Shown here one piece after another: positions 1-9,786 of a DNA stretch of 40,644 nt. Origin of the DNA: an uncultured Mycoplasma sp. GTDB lineage: Bacteria; Bacillota_I; Bacilli_A; Mycoplasmatales; Mycoplasmoidaceae. Location: contig CASDXH010000014.1 of NCBI GenBank assembly GCA_949285105.1, positions 1-40,644 on the forward strand, in the 5' to 3' direction. The position numbers and the translations under genes are program-made. Under the pieces are notes generated by a model. That model was not told the DNA's origin and did not search any database. It worked only from the letters and a program-made list of their open reading frames with translations. Positions within the stretch are counted from its first letter, which is position 1. Each line of letters begins with the position of its first letter.

Positions 1-15
1 CAAGAAAATATTTAA
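1..15 (+). CDS. IS30-family transposase, last four codons (partial)
   Basis: The first 15 bases read Gln-Glu-Asn-Ile-stop. They align with the Gln-Lys-Asn-Ile-stop that ends the complete transposase at 2367-3344 (-), and the downstream IS end matches as well. Only the C-terminus is in the window, so it cannot be judged whether the gene is intact. Confidence 0.6.
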   Translation, partial: QENI

Positions 16-92
16 AATAAAAAAACTCTCAACTTATATTTTAAAGCCGAGAGTTTAATGTAACATTGAAGTGTTGCACTTCACATGTCAGT
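1..92 (+). mobile_element. Right-hand tail of an IS30-family element (mostly outside window)
   Basis: Positions 1-92 match, in inverted orientation, the transposase-distal end of the complete IS30-type copy at 2293-3442. Shared features are the last transposase codons, a GAGAGTTT-like block, an AAGTGTTGCACTT palindrome and the terminal inverted repeat ending CACATGTCA. The two copies differ at several positions, so they are not a recent duplication. The outer boundary is at about 91. The following GTTAGGGA also recurs next to the other copies and may belong to the end. The rest of the element lies left of the window. Confidence 0.8.
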
Positions 93-168
93 TAGGGAAA
101 ATATTGCATTATAAGGTTTTAATAATACCTTTCTAAGCAATATTTTATTTTTGCATTCATAGATTAAG

Positions 169-594
169 TTAGTTTTTCTTTTTTAATTTAGCAATACTTT
201 CTTTATAAAAAGATTCTCACTCTTGTTGATTAACATTTTCAAATTTTTTAATTGTGTAAATTCTTACATCATCATCTTTTAAATAACTAAAAGCTTCTTC
301 AATTGATTCAACAGGTTTTTCCCCTCTTCCTAAACAAGTATCTTCAACATAGTTTAAGATTTCTTGCTCAGTCTTAAATATTAAAAATAAACCAACATAA
401 CTTGAATGATCTAAAAAGTAATAGTTAGTAACATCTAAATTTTTTTTGTTAAAAATATTCTCTTTTAAAAATGTATTAAAACCCTTTAGGGTTTTAACTA
501 CTGAGAAAGATCTTGAACAAAAATCATATATATCATTTAAAGAATTAAATTGTAGTGGCTTATTATTTTGTAATGGTTCTAATATTAGTTTCAT
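169..594 (-). CDS. Hypothetical protein, 141 aa
   Basis: A cytoplasmic-looking protein of 141 residues with no signal peptide or membrane segment. I do not recognise a family. One TGA near the C-terminus must be read as Trp, and the true end is the TAA at 169-171. A GGAGC Shine-Dalgarno sequence sits about 8 nt before the ATG, which supports the start. The protein is rich in Phe, Lys and Asn, has an acidic middle (Asp-Asp-Asp near residue 109) and a Lys-rich C-terminal end. It is transcribed divergently from rplJ and lies between that gene and the IS30 tail at the window edge. No function is inferred. Confidence 0.75.
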
Positions 595-683
595 AAATGC
601 TCCTATCCAAATTTTTTAAATTATAAATTTAAGTTCCCAAATATTGGAAATATTTTATTATCTCCATAAAATTTCACTTTTTA

Positions 684-692
684 TGTTAAGAT
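684..692 (+). promoter_or_regulatory. Putative extended -10 promoter of the rplJ operon
   Basis: TGTTAAGAT fits an extended -10 (TGn followed by TAAGAT). It would start transcription near 699, just before the L10-leader k-turn region. No good -35 is visible. A TATACT at 703-708 is an alternative, but it would cut into the leader structure. Confidence 0.4.
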
Positions 693-707
693 ATTTAAGT
701 AATATAC

Positions 708-756
708 TAAAGACAGTAACGAGTTTTTTACTTTAAAAATGTTACCGAGGCATATT
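708..756 (+). promoter_or_regulatory. Ribosomal protein L10 leader (autoregulatory RNA)
   Basis: The 5' strand AAAGACAGTAACGAG and the 3' strand GTTACCGAGGCA flank an A/T-rich loop. The GTAAC/GTTAC helix and the flanking GA-rich internal loop match the conserved L10-binding kink-turn of Firmicutes L10 leaders (typically AGACAGNAGG ... CCUGCCGAGG). The position, directly upstream of rplJ-rplL, fits feedback by the L10(L12)4 complex. The match was made by eye; a covariance search with Rfam RF00557 would settle it. Confidence 0.65.
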
Positions 757-804
757 AACAATAATAATATTTAATTTATTTCTTATTAATATTTTTTGTT
801 AATA

Positions 805-846
805 ATGGTTTCATGTCTTTATGGTATGAAGCCATATTTTAGTTTA
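805..846 (+). terminator. Attenuator-like hairpin in the rplJ leader
   Basis: ATGGTTTCAT (805-814) and ATGAAGCCAT (826-835) form a 10-bp stem with one G-U pair and an 11-nt loop, followed by ATTTTAGTTT. It lies between the L10 leader and the rplJ Shine-Dalgarno sequence, where L10 leaders often carry a transcription attenuator. The T-tract is interrupted, so termination would be weak. Confidence 0.45.
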
Positions 847-873
847 TTACATTGTTTAGGAAAGGATATAATC

Positions 874-1359
874 ATGAGAAAAATAATAAAAATTAAAGAA
901 AATTTAGTTAGCGAAGTTTCTCAAGAAATTAGTAATGCTAAATCATTTATTATTTTTGAATATTCTGGACTGACAGCTGAAGAAATGACTGTTTTAAGAA
1001 AAAAACTATTAGCTAATAAAGCTAAAGTTAAAATCTTAAAAAACAACATTTTAAATAGAGCATTAGTTAAATCTAACATAAAAGATTTTGGAGACCTAGT
1101 TGGACCTAATGCCATTGCAATTGGAAACGAAGATGAAATTGCACCTTTAAAAGAAGTGTTTGAATTAACTAAAGAAAACACTTTTATTAAAATAAAAGGA
1201 TCTTACTTAGAAAACCAATTTTTGGATGCAGAAAAAACAAAAGCTGTTGCTTCTCTTCCAAATCGTGAAGGAATGTACAGCATGTTCTTATCATGTCTTA
1301 CATCACCAATTAGAGGTTTCCTATACGCTCTAAAGGCTGTAGCGGATACAAAAAATTAA
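874..1359 (+). CDS. rplJ: 50S ribosomal protein L10
   Basis: Ribosomal protein L10, the base of the L7/L12 stalk on the large subunit. The 161-residue product has the family layout: an N-terminal globular RNA-binding domain with SFIIFEYSGLTAEEM and a central GPNAIAIG segment, then a C-terminal helical part that binds L7/L12 dimers. I chose ATG 874 because AGGAAAGGA lies 9-16 nt upstream. Reading from an earlier in-frame ATG at 796 would run through the attenuator hairpin and add residues unlike L10. The gene is followed 35 nt later by rplL. Regulation is probably by the upstream L10 leader, as in other low-GC bacteria. Confidence 0.95.
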   Translation: MRKIIKIKENLVSEVSQEISNAKSFIIFEYSGLTAEEMTVLRKKLLANKAKVKILKNNILNRALVKSNIKDFGDLVGPNAIAIGNEDEIAPLKEVFELTKENTFIKIKGSYLENQFLDAEKTKAVASLPNREGMYSMFLSCLTSPIRGFLYALKAVADTKN

Positions 1360-1394
1360 TTAATAAATTTATTTAGAATTTAAGGAGAATTATT

Positions 1395-1769
1395 ATGGCT
1401 AAAATTACAAGCAAAGATATTATTGAATCACTTAAAGAAATGACAATGCTAGAAATTAAAGATTTAATTGAAGCAATTGAAAAAGAATTTGGTGTATCAG
1501 CAGCTGCTCCAGTTGCAGCAGCTGGTCCTGCAGCAGCTGGTCCTGCAAATGCTGCTCCAAGTGAAGTAACAGTAGTTTTAACAAATGCTGGAGCTAGCAA
1601 AGTTAACGTTATTAAAGTTGTAAGAGAAATTACAGGTTTAGGTTTAATGGAAGCTAAAGCATTAGTTGATAACGCACCAAGTCCAATTAAAGAAGGTGTA
1701 AAAATGGAAGATGCTGAAGCTATGAAAAAACAATTCACTGATGCTGGTGCAACTGTAGAATTTAAATAG
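1395..1769 (+). CDS. rplL: 50S ribosomal protein L7/L12
   Basis: Ribosomal stalk protein L7/L12, 124 residues, which recruits and activates translation GTPases. It has the N-terminal dimerisation helix (about 1-32), a flexible Ala/Pro/Gly hinge (about 33-57, containing two [12 protein letters not shown] units) and the compact C-terminal domain with [20 protein letters not shown] and ending TVEFK, as in the family. A strong AAGGAGAA Shine-Dalgarno sequence precedes the ATG. The gene lies in the rplJ-rplL-rpmE unit, with rpmE starting 20 nt after its stop. Confidence 0.97.
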   Translation: MAKITSKDIIESLKEMTMLEIKDLIEAIEKEFGVSAAAPVAAAGPAAAGPANAAPSEVTVVLTNAGASKVNVIKVVREITGLGLMEAKALVDNAPSPIKEGVKMEDAEAMKKQFTDAGATVEFK

Positions 1770-1789
1770 TTTTTAAATAGAAGTTTTAA

Positions 1790-2074
1790 ATGAAAAAAGA
1801 TATTCACGCAAAAAGTCAATTTATAACTTTTACATGCGCATCATGTAGTAGTAAATTTGAAATTAAATCAACTTTAAAAGATAAAGAGGTAACTATTGAT
1901 ATTTGTTCAAGTTGTCACCCATTCTATTCTGGAACATCAACTGGACAACAAATCAAAGGTAGAGCTGAACAATTTAGTAAAAAAATTGTTAGTCAACCAA
2001 CTAAAAAAGTTGAAAAGAAAAGCGAACCTAAAAAACAAAACAAGAAAATTGTTAAATCTCTTGGCAATATATAG
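1790..2074 (+). CDS. rpmE: 50S ribosomal protein L31 (zinc-binding form)
   Basis: Ribosomal protein L31, which bridges the 50S and 30S subunits. The N-terminal 65 residues carry the family signature, including DICSSCHPFYSG and a TGQQIKGRAEQF stretch. Cysteines 16, 19, 39 and 42 form two CxxC pairs, so this is the zinc-binding (C+) type. A Lys-rich tail of about 25 residues extends beyond the usual end. No strong Shine-Dalgarno sequence is visible: upstream is ATAGAAGTTTTAA, 20 nt after rplL, so translational coupling or readthrough from rplL is likely. Linkage of rpmE to rplJL is uncommon, because rpmE is usually monocistronic. A strong terminator follows. Confidence 0.93.
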   Translation: MKKDIHAKSQFITFTCASCSSKFEIKSTLKDKEVTIDICSSCHPFYSGTSTGQQIKGRAEQFSKKIVSQPTKKVEKKSEPKKQNKKIVKSLGNI

Positions 2075-2084
2075 TAATGCTTAT

Positions 2085-2116
2085 GGTACTGATATTAATA
2101 ATCAGTGCCTTTTTTA
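2085..2116 (+). terminator. Rho-independent terminator of rplJ-rplL-rpmE
   Basis: GGTACTGAT (2085-2093) pairs with ATCAGTGCC (2101-2109; one G-U), loop ATTAATA, followed at once by a T-tract. Confidence 0.88.
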
Positions 2117-2292
2117 TTTGCTATAAATTCAATTATTTTTTGATTTTTTATGAACAAACGGTAATGGATTACAGCACCATTTATATATATTCTTAACTTA
2201 TATATTAAGTGCAATATTTAATTGCGTAAATTTCTTTTATTTTATATATGAATACTATTCAAAATTAATGTAATGTTATTAATTCCCTTAAC
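2117..2292. other. Intergenic A/T-rich DNA, nothing recognised
   Basis: About 175 bp between the rpmE terminator and the IS30 copy. All frames carry closely spaced stops, and I see no promoter, RNA gene or convincing repeat. Confidence 0.6.
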
Positions 2293-3442
2293 TGACATAC
2301 GAAGTGTAACACTTCAATATTACATGAAACTCTTAACTTCGAAATATAAGTTAGGAGATTTTTAATTTAAATATTTTTTTGATACACTTGATAAGCAGTT
2401 TTATATCCAAATATTTTTCTTGGAATATTGTTAACTTTTCATTCTAGAATTTTTATCTTATCATCACTTACTAAACTAAAGTCTGTTCCTTTTTTATACC
2501 ATCTTCTAATCATTCCATTTATGTTTTCATTTGAACCTCTTTGGAATGATGAGTAAGGTTGGCAATAATAAACTTTGAAGTTAAATTGTTTAGCTGTTAT
2601 TCCCATCATTTGAAACTCTAACCCATTATCAACTGTGATGCTTTTAACAGGTAATTTTTCATCACGGAGAATTGTGTACATTCTGGCTATCATAGATTTA
2701 CAGTTCTTGCCTTTAATTTTTCTAATAACAACTCTTCTAGATTTTCTCTCAACAAGAGATAGCAAGTGATAATGTCCGCTTTCTCTTTTGCTAACAATTA
2801 GATCTACTTCTCAATGTCCAAATTCCTCTCTATTGTTTATTTTCTTAGGTCTTAAAGTATAAGAAATACTGTATTTTCCATCTATCTTATTAGATAGCAT
2901 TCCTTTTTTTCTTCTTCCACCTTTAACATATTTCCTTCTTAAACAATCTTTTCTCTCTATCTTTCAAATCTTAGAACTTATTGATCTAAAAACTTGTCTT
3001 GAACTTGGAACTTTAATAGATGGATAATTTTTTCTTATTCAAAAAATAGTAGCTTCAACACCATGTGATTTAGGATTAAATTTTTGAAGAAAAAGATCTG
3101 TGAAATTTTTATACTTCATCATAAAAAACATATGACAATTTGATTTTCTTCTTATGTATTTTTTATGAGCTGTTGTGGGATAGTAAATTCCTGTTGAAGA
3201 TGTATTTCTCTTCAACTCTCTAGAAATTGTTGATCTATTCTTATTTAAGATTTTTGCAATCTTATTCATTGAATATTTTTCTTTATTTCAAAGTATGTAT
3301 ATTAAATGTCTTTTTTCATTAGATAGATGTTTATAAGTGTTCATAAGTGCTCCTATTAATTATTATCTTTTTAACTGTGGACACTTACAAACAAAATAAA
3401 AAGAAGTGCATACTCTTTTTGAGTGTTGCAATTCACATGTCA
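2293..3442 (-). mobile_element. Complete IS30-family insertion sequence
   Basis: An element of about 1.15 kb with an intact transposase. The ends are imperfect inverted repeats: the left reads CTGACATACGAAGTGTAACAC, the right read inward TTGACATGTGAATTGCAACA. Inside the right end is a hairpin (AAGTGC/ACACTC paired to GAGTGT/GCACTT-like arms). A dinucleotide AC flanks both core ends (2291-2292 and 3443-3444), a possible 2-bp target duplication. However, TCCC/TCCT blocks just outside also resemble each other, so the true tips could lie up to about 8 bp further out. The IS30 family is established by the DDE transposase. Confidence 0.85.
2367..3344 (-). CDS. IS30-family transposase (intact)
   Basis: A DDE transposase of 325 residues, the normal size for the family. 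The N-terminal helix-turn-helix includes EKYSMNKIAKILNKNRSTIS followed by RELKRN, the typical IS30 DNA-binding start. The catalytic core shows Asp in FGHWEVDLIV, Asp in ITVDNGLEF and Glu in QRGSNENINGMIRRW. Several TGA codons must be read as Trp, so under the standard code it looks fragmented; under code 4 it is uninterrupted. An AGGAGC Shine-Dalgarno sequence lies 6-7 nt before ATG 3344, which supports a start upstream of the internal Met codons. The coding sequence fills most of the element. Confidence 0.92.
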
Positions 3443-3505
3443 ACCGAGGAATGGTTTTGTCCCATTTTAATGTCCTAGTTTAATAGGTTAATAGATATAT
3501 TAATT

Positions 3506-5638
3506 TTATTTAATTTTAATATCAACGTCTTTATCAAACTTAAATGTGATATCATCTACAAGTTTTTTAATTTCGCTATAGTTATTTACTTTTATTTTAA
3601 ATGTTGACATCTTCATGCTATTACTAGCTTTGATAGTTTGGAAATAAGTGATCTCTAAGCTCTTAGAAGTAATTAAGTGGATGATTTGATTTATCTTTAG
3701 GAATGAAGTTTTATATGAGATAGAAATTGTACAGTAGTACATTTTTGGGAATGCTTCAAGCATGCTTGTGTTTCATTCCATTACATATTTTTTTGCATTT
3801 TGTTCTATCTTTTCACAATTGAATTTATGAATGTATAGAATACCTTTTGATAAGTATCCTACAATTTGCATCCCAGGAACTTTAGAACAACAATCTGGGA
3901 ATTTAATTTGTTTATAGTTAATTGCTTCTATATTCTTTAATCCATAAGCTTCAAGACTTGTTTTTTCTTTTGCTTCAAACAGTGTGTTGTAAGCTTTTTT
4001 TCACCTTTTGTTTTTTGTAAATAAATTAAATAATGTTTCATTCGGAACATTTTTATTAAGTTTTCTATAGAAATCAAAGTATTCTGTTAGTAAAGTGAAA
4101 TTTAGATAAGAAAGCCTTTTTTTAATTTCAGCAGCTGACTCCATTGAATCTTTTAAATGTTTTCTAATTTCAGATACTAATTTAGATTCTTTGCTTTCTT
4201 CTGATGAATCCAATATTTCTCTAACTTTCTTTTTTGCTTCTTCGTTTGTAAGGTAATCTAGTCATTCAGGAGTAACTTGTAACTCTTCTGAGTAATCTAT
4301 TGTTAAGATATCATTTTTAATTGGGTTATAAGTTAATGGTAACTTAACACTTTCTTTTGTAGCACCCTGAACATAACCTATTTTTTCTGGGTTATATTTA
4401 AAAGCCAAATCTAATACTGTTGAGTTTTCAGTTACTACATATCATTTATTATTGTTTTTTAATAAAACATCAAATATTTTAATTCTTGATATGTTTTTTA
4501 ATCTTTGGGATCTAATTTCATTTGGATCAATAACATCTTTTAATAGTTCCTCATTAATTAAATGTTCTACACCATCAGACTCTTTGTAAATTCAATGAGC
4601 TGCAACTCCATAGTTTGCAACATTATCCATCATTGAATTTCTAATTTGAATTTCAGCAAACATCTTCTTATAAACTATAGTTGTATGGATTGATTGGTAA
4701 AGGTTAAGTTTTGGCGATGAAATATAATCTTTAAATGTGTTTGGAACAAATGTAAAGTTAATATGAATTAAACCAAGGATTTTATAACAGTCTATAACAT
4801 TGAAGTTACCAATAATTCTCATGGCAAAGATATCATGGATATCTTTAATATCAATCCCCTTTTCATTTTTCTTGTATGTTGAGTAAATACTTTTAACTCT
4901 TTCTGTAACATTACATTCAATTTTGTTTTGGGCTAATATATCTTTAATACTTTTTTTGATCTGTTCTAGGTGTTCCAAATTAGATTCAACCAATTCATCT
5001 AATGTCTTTTTAGTTTGTTGGTATTTTTCAGGTTCTAGTACTGCAAATGATAAATCAGTTAATATAGATTTTTGGTGATATAAACCAAGTCTTCCTGCGA
5101 TGTTAGCATAAACATTAAATGTTTCTGTTGCTATTCTTTTTTGTTTTTCTTTTTTAAGGTGAGAGATTGTATACATGTTATGCATTCTATCTGCGATCTT
5201 AACCATTATAGGTCTTAAATCTTTTGTAACTGACATCATCACTTTAATTAGGTATTCATTATTAGCGTTTTCTAAGTTTTCTCTTGTTCTGTTTTCTTCA
5301 GATAGCTTTGACACTTTAGTAACGGCTAATACCATCTCTAAAACTTTAGATCCAAATCTTGATTCAATCTCACTATTGTCACAGTCTGTATCCTCTAATA
5401 CGTCATGAAGTAATCCTGTGATAATTGTATCTTTATCCATCTTTCATTCAGTTAAAATAATTGCAACTTCTAATGGGTGGATAATATATGGTTCCCCACT
5501 TTTACGAGTTTGTGTACCGTGTTTTCTGTAAGCAAAATCGTATGCTTTTTTTATTAATTTAATTTCCTTTTCAGAAAAATTATGTTTTTTAAGTTGTAGT
5601 GTTAGGAAGCTTAATCTTTTTATTAAATTCTCAGTCAT
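3506..5638 (-). CDS. rel: Bifunctional (p)ppGpp synthetase/hydrolase, RSH family
   Basis: A long RelA/SpoT homologue of 710 residues that makes and degrades the alarmone (p)ppGpp. The N-terminal HD hydrolase domain is intact: RKSGEPYIIHP (His54), HDVLEDT (His78-Asp83) and KIADRMHN. The synthetase domain has RVKSIYSTYKK, DIFAMRI, KDYISSPKLNLYQSIHT and EIQIRNSMMDNVANYGVAAHW with the catalytic Glu. A TGS domain (IKIFDVLL onward), a conserved-cysteine segment (CCSKVPG and HKFNCEKI) and a C-terminal ACT-like region follow. The usual KANGYQS is KLNLYQS here. The gene is divergent from secDF with overlapping promoter sequences. Upstream is AAAGG as Shine-Dalgarno. It ends about 60 bp from the IS30 copy, and I see no clear terminator between them. 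Confidence 0.95.
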
Positions 5639-5671
5639 ATTTAACCTTTTAATTTTTTAACTAATTTATTC

Positions 5672-5700
5672 TTGTTTGCTATATAACATATTATTATAAT
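5672..5700 (+). promoter_or_regulatory. Promoter of secDF-apt
   Basis: TTGTTT (5672-5677), a 17-nt spacer and TATAAT (5695-5700). A second TATAAT lies at 5702-5707, only 11 nt before the secDF ATG. The opposite strand has TATAAT at 5698-5693, a candidate -10 for rel, so the two genes share this 80-bp divergent region. No Shine-Dalgarno sequence precedes the secDF start. Confidence 0.65.
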
Positions 5701-5718
5701 GTATAATAAATTAGTAAT

Positions 5719-8541
5719 ATGCAATTTAAAAAGAACAAATCTAAAATATTTAAAATACTTACAATTGTATTTCTTTTCATTGCTTCAATTGTAGCAATGG
5801 TTTTTGGCAGTGTAAATATTGGTAACAATAATTCCCAAAAAGGTTTGTTTGGAAATAGCTATTTCATATCTTTTGAAGTTGATCTTAACAACAAAAACAC
5901 AAGAGCTACAAATGAAGAAAGTTTGCAAAGTGATGCTACAGCTTTCTCTGAATGATTAATTAGTCAAAATATTAATAATACTAATGTTGAATATGAATTA
6001 AATACAAGCAATAAAGGTTTCATTTACACAAACATTTTAAATGTTCCTTTAATATCTTATAGAGATGAAGAAGTGGAACAAAATCCTGAATGAGTTTCAC
6101 TTGATACTATTAAAACTTCAAGAATTGATATATATCAAATTAATGGTACAAAAGAATCTAATAGTAACACTAATGATTATAACAATGGTGGTAACCCATC
6201 ATTTGGTAGTGGAACAAGATACTCAAAAATACTAGGCCAAGAGAATTTAAATATAGATAGTGCTAGATTAGACACTAGAAAAGAAAACAATAATTTTGGT
6301 ATACAAGTAAATCTTGACAAGCAAATTGATATTGATGGATTTAATGAGCAAAAATTATCCACTCCAGAATCTGGTAAAGAATTAAAATGAATTGTTATTC
6401 AAGACAAAGAGATATTAATTCAAAAGCTTAATTATGCTAAGTTTTTATATTTAAAAAAGAGTCAACCAAATGCCGATGAAAAAGTCATTTTTGATTGAGA
6501 CACTTTACCTGAAGAATATAGAACTTGAGCGGAAGCTGCTGGAACATCAGCTACTGACCCTATAAGAGAAAATAACCTTTTATATTATTATGATCTTTCA
6601 AGTAACAATACAGGAACTAATGTTCCAAATGCAAACTCTAATCTAAAAGCTATTGTAGATAAATTTATACTAGGTACTATTACTTATAGTAATTACAATA
6701 ATTGATTCCCAGATTCTAAAGTAATTAACGAATCTGGAAATTCAAGCGGTGGGGATACTAACACTAAAACAGGAGCTGTTACTAGAGCTTCTTCTGACGG
6801 AACTCCTGCAGTTGCTAGATTGAGCTTCCAGTTAGAAAATGCTAATGAACAAAATCAGAAGTTCTTTTTAAATAGATTAACAAAAATGACTTTTGTTAAT
6901 CCGATTGTTTCTTTAAACACAAGTTGAACCGCAGATCAAACTAATTTAAACGACTTCAAAACCCTTGGTAAGTCATGAATTAACCAACCATACTTATCAA
7001 ATAATTTATCTGGTATGAAAGCTTATGAAGCTTCGTTACTAGCTATTGGTATTGTTCTTTTAATTATTGCAATAGTTGTTTCTGTTTTATATAGGGTACC
7101 TGGAATATTTGGTGCGATGAGTGTTGTATCAGCTGCTGTATTATCAGCTAGTTTATTTGTTGTCTTAAATATTAACTTTTCAATTCCTGCAATATTAGGA
7201 ATTCTTATTTCAATTCTTGCATCATTATTCTCAGTATTTGTTATTATGGAGAGAATGCGGAAGAACGCTAAAGAAAAAGTATCAGTTTTTGATTCTATTG
7301 GACAAGTGATCAAACGTTCTCTATTTACTGTTCTTGATGTAAACATGGTTGTATTAGTTTTTGGTTTATGTCTTGTTTTCTTTGGTCAAAGTGAGCTAAT
7401 TGATTTTGGTTTATCTTTAATTGTTGTGGCATTAGTCACTCTAGTTTGTAGCTATTTATTATTTATTTTCCCTTTATATATAATTCATGGTTTTAATAAT
7501 TTGTGAAACTTTAAATACTTTTTAATATTGACTAGAAAAAGATATGACCATTCAACTGATGTATACAATGATAGTAAGTATACTAAATTCTTAGAAAAGA
7601 ATAAGAGAAGAATTGGAATTCCTTTATTAGTAGTTGCATGCGTAATAATAATTATTGGTTTTGTATTAGCTTTCACAATTGGTGTACAAAACTCAGCAGC
7701 TTATAATAACGGTACAGTCATTTATGTAACAGTTGCTCAAGATAAAATTAAACCAATCTTAGATGCTCTTGGAAAGAATTGAAAATTTGAATGATACAAC
7801 AATGGAGTATTATCAGCTTCAGCGATTGGTAACTATAGTTATGATTCTATTAACTCTATAATTAGCCAGGTTGTTAATGGAACGAATGGTTCAACTGATC
7901 TTTCAGTTACTACAACAACTCCAACGCTTAATATATCAATTGCTAAGTCTGCAATGGATTCAGCTTTAATTGCTATGGCATTGTTATCTATTTACTATTT
8001 ATTTAGATTAAGTGTATTTACAATCATTCCTTTATTCATCGCTAACGTATTAGGACTATTATTACCATTAACTCTTGTTTACATACTATGAATTCCAATT
8101 GATTCATTCTATGTTTATTCAATGTTATTTGTTTCGATTTTCAGTACAATCACAAACACTGTATTTATTTCTGTTACAAAAACAAGATTTAATAAGAAAA
8201 CAATTTTTGGTCATGATGAAATAATGAAATTTATTATTGGTAACATGAACAATTTAAAAAACCTATATTTATTACAAAGTTTATCTGTTGTATTAATTTG
8301 TGCTTTCATGGCAGCATTAGGTTCAACATCTACTCAATTAATGTTTGCATATATAGTTATTGGTTCTTTAATTTCTTTATGATTTGGTCATTACCTTGTT
8401 GGTTCAATTTACTTTGTAGTTATCATGATAAGACAAAAATATGTGAGAAACTTTGCTCAAAGTATTGATAAGAAAATAAACCAAGTGGGTTATGATAAAG
8501 TTGATGAACAGTTAATTGAAAATATTAATAAATTTAATTAG
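5719..8541 (+). CDS. secDF: Fused protein translocase subunit SecDF
   Basis: Membrane component of the Sec system that uses ion flow to help exported proteins off the translocon. The 940-residue product fuses SecD and SecF. It has an N-terminal membrane segment (about 10-32), a large external domain (about 33-430), five to six helices from about residue 433 (YEASLLAIGIVLLIIAIVV), a second external domain (about 640-730) and a final SecF-like helix bundle (SIAKSAMDSALIAMALLSIYY onward). The layout and the two RND-like helix sets support the call more than any single motif. The first external domain is long and Asn/Ser-rich compared with B. subtilis SecDF (about 737 aa in total). Many Trp codons are TGA. 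The apt gene starts 8 nt after the stop, so they form one operon. Confidence 0.88.
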
Positions 8542-8549
8542 GATTTAAA

Positions 8550-9071
8550 ATGACTATCAAAGATATAAAAGACTCAATTATTTCAATTAAAGATTATCCT
8601 AAAAAAGGAATCTTATTTAGAGATATCACCCCAATATTTTTAAATAGTGATAAAGTTAAATTTATCATCAGTGAATTTGTTAAATTAGTTAAAGATCTTG
8701 ATTTTGATGTTATCGTGGCTCCAGAATCTAGAGGATATTTATTTGGTTTGCCCTTGGCTTTAGAGTTGAACAAACCATTTATAATGGTTAGAAAACCAAA
8801 TAAATTACCAAGAAAAACATTATCAATTGATTACACTTTAGAATATGGTCAAAACACACTTCAAATGCACCAGGAAGATTTAAAACCAAATTCAAAAGTG
8901 TTAATAGTTGATGACTTGCTAGCAACTGGTGGTACTTCATTTGCAATTCAAAAACTTATTCATTTAGCTAATTGCAAAACTATAGGACATCTTTATTTGA
9001 TTGAGTTATTAGGTTTATGTGATAAATCTAAAATCGAAGGAAATTTACAATCTTTAATTCAATATAGTTAA
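8550..9071 (+). CDS. apt: Adenine phosphoribosyltransferase
   Basis: Purine-salvage enzyme converting adenine and PRPP to AMP, needed because mollicutes lack de novo purine synthesis. The 173 residues match the usual size. The N-terminal IKDYPKKGILFRDITPIF is the APRT signature, APESRGYLFG follows, and the PRPP-binding motif is VLIVDDLLATGGTS at about residues 116-129. A TTAGGA Shine-Dalgarno sequence overlaps the end of secDF, so the gene is probably translated from the secDF transcript; secD/secDF-apt adjacency is common in low-GC bacteria. A terminator follows. Confidence 0.96.
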   Translation: MTIKDIKDSIISIKDYPKKGILFRDITPIFLNSDKVKFIISEFVKLVKDLDFDVIVAPESRGYLFGLPLALELNKPFIMVRKPNKLPRKTLSIDYTLEYGQNTLQMHQEDLKPNSKVLIVDDLLATGGTSFAIQKLIHLANCKTIGHLYLIELLGLCDKSKIEGNLQSLIQYS

Positions 9072-9091
9072 AGTTAATGAAATAAACGTGG

Positions 9092-9131
9092 CATTAAAAA
9101 TGGGAAACTGTTTTTAATGTTTTTTATTTAT
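9092..9131 (+). terminator. Rho-independent terminator after secDF-apt
   Basis: CATTAAAAA (9092-9100) pairs with TTTTTAATG (9111-9119), loop TGGGAAACTG, followed by TTTTTTATTTAT. Confidence 0.82.
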
Positions 9132-9216
9132 GAATATAAAATTTACTTTTTAGTTTTTTAATTATTAAATGAAAACAATTTTATAATAAATGTATTGTTT
9201 AATAAAAGGATTATTA

Positions 9217-9777
9217 ATGTCTATAAATACAGTAGATAAATTTTTTAAAAACAATAGTGCATTAATTGTTGTAGATATGCAAAATGATTTTTATATTGGT
9301 GGAAGTCTTGAAGTTAAATCGATAAGTGAAATCATAAAACCAATTAGAGAATTATTACATAAAGCGGTATCAGAAGATGCTACTATAATCTTTACTAGAG
9401 ATGAACATCCAGCTAATCACATTTCTTTTAAAGAGTGACCAGTTCATTGTGTCAAAGATACTGATGGTTCATTAATAATAGATGAATTAAAGTTTTATAG
9501 AAAAGATATGATCATTTCTAAAGGGACTGATTCTAACATTGAAAACTATTCTTGTTTTTATAATGGAAGTGATTTTTCAAGATTGAAAATTTTTTTAGAA
9601 GATAACAATATTACTACTTTATACTTTGTTGGTGTTGTAGGGGAGTATTGTATTAAACACTCAGCAATTGATGCTATTAATTTCAATTTTGATGTTTATT
9701 TAGTAAAAGATGCTATTTGTTGTATTGATGAAAATTTTGATCTAAATTCAATAGATAAAAAAATAAAAGTGATATAG
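9217..9777 (+). CDS. pncA: Nicotinamidase (PncA-like isochorismatase fold)
   Basis: Hydrolyses nicotinamide to nicotinic acid for NAD salvage. The 186-residue protein shows the triad Asp20 (LIVVDMQNDF), Lys102 (ISKGTD) and Cys145 (GVVGEYCIKH), a metal-binding FTRDEHPANHISF segment and the family WPVHC motif, whose Trp is TGA. The usual A/T-TDYC around the cysteine is GEYC here. I chose ATG 9217 because AAAAGGA ends 6 nt upstream; an in-frame ATG at 9190 has no ribosome site and overlaps a TATAAT at 9182-9187 that may be the promoter. The gene precedes rsmH by 9 nt, in the place where mraZ usually opens the division cluster. Confidence 0.88.
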
Positions 9778-9786
9778 GTATTAGTA

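Noticed and set aside
796..873. N-terminal extension of L10 from ATG 796
   Set aside because: It overlaps the attenuator hairpin, has no ribosome site, and L10 proteins start at the residue encoded at 874.
1373..1819. Ala/Ser-rich frame antisense to rplL
   Set aside because: Its composition mirrors the rplL hinge on the other strand; no start signal.
5175..5408. Open frame on the plus strand inside rel
   Set aside because: Antisense shadow of a strongly conserved gene, with no ribosome site.
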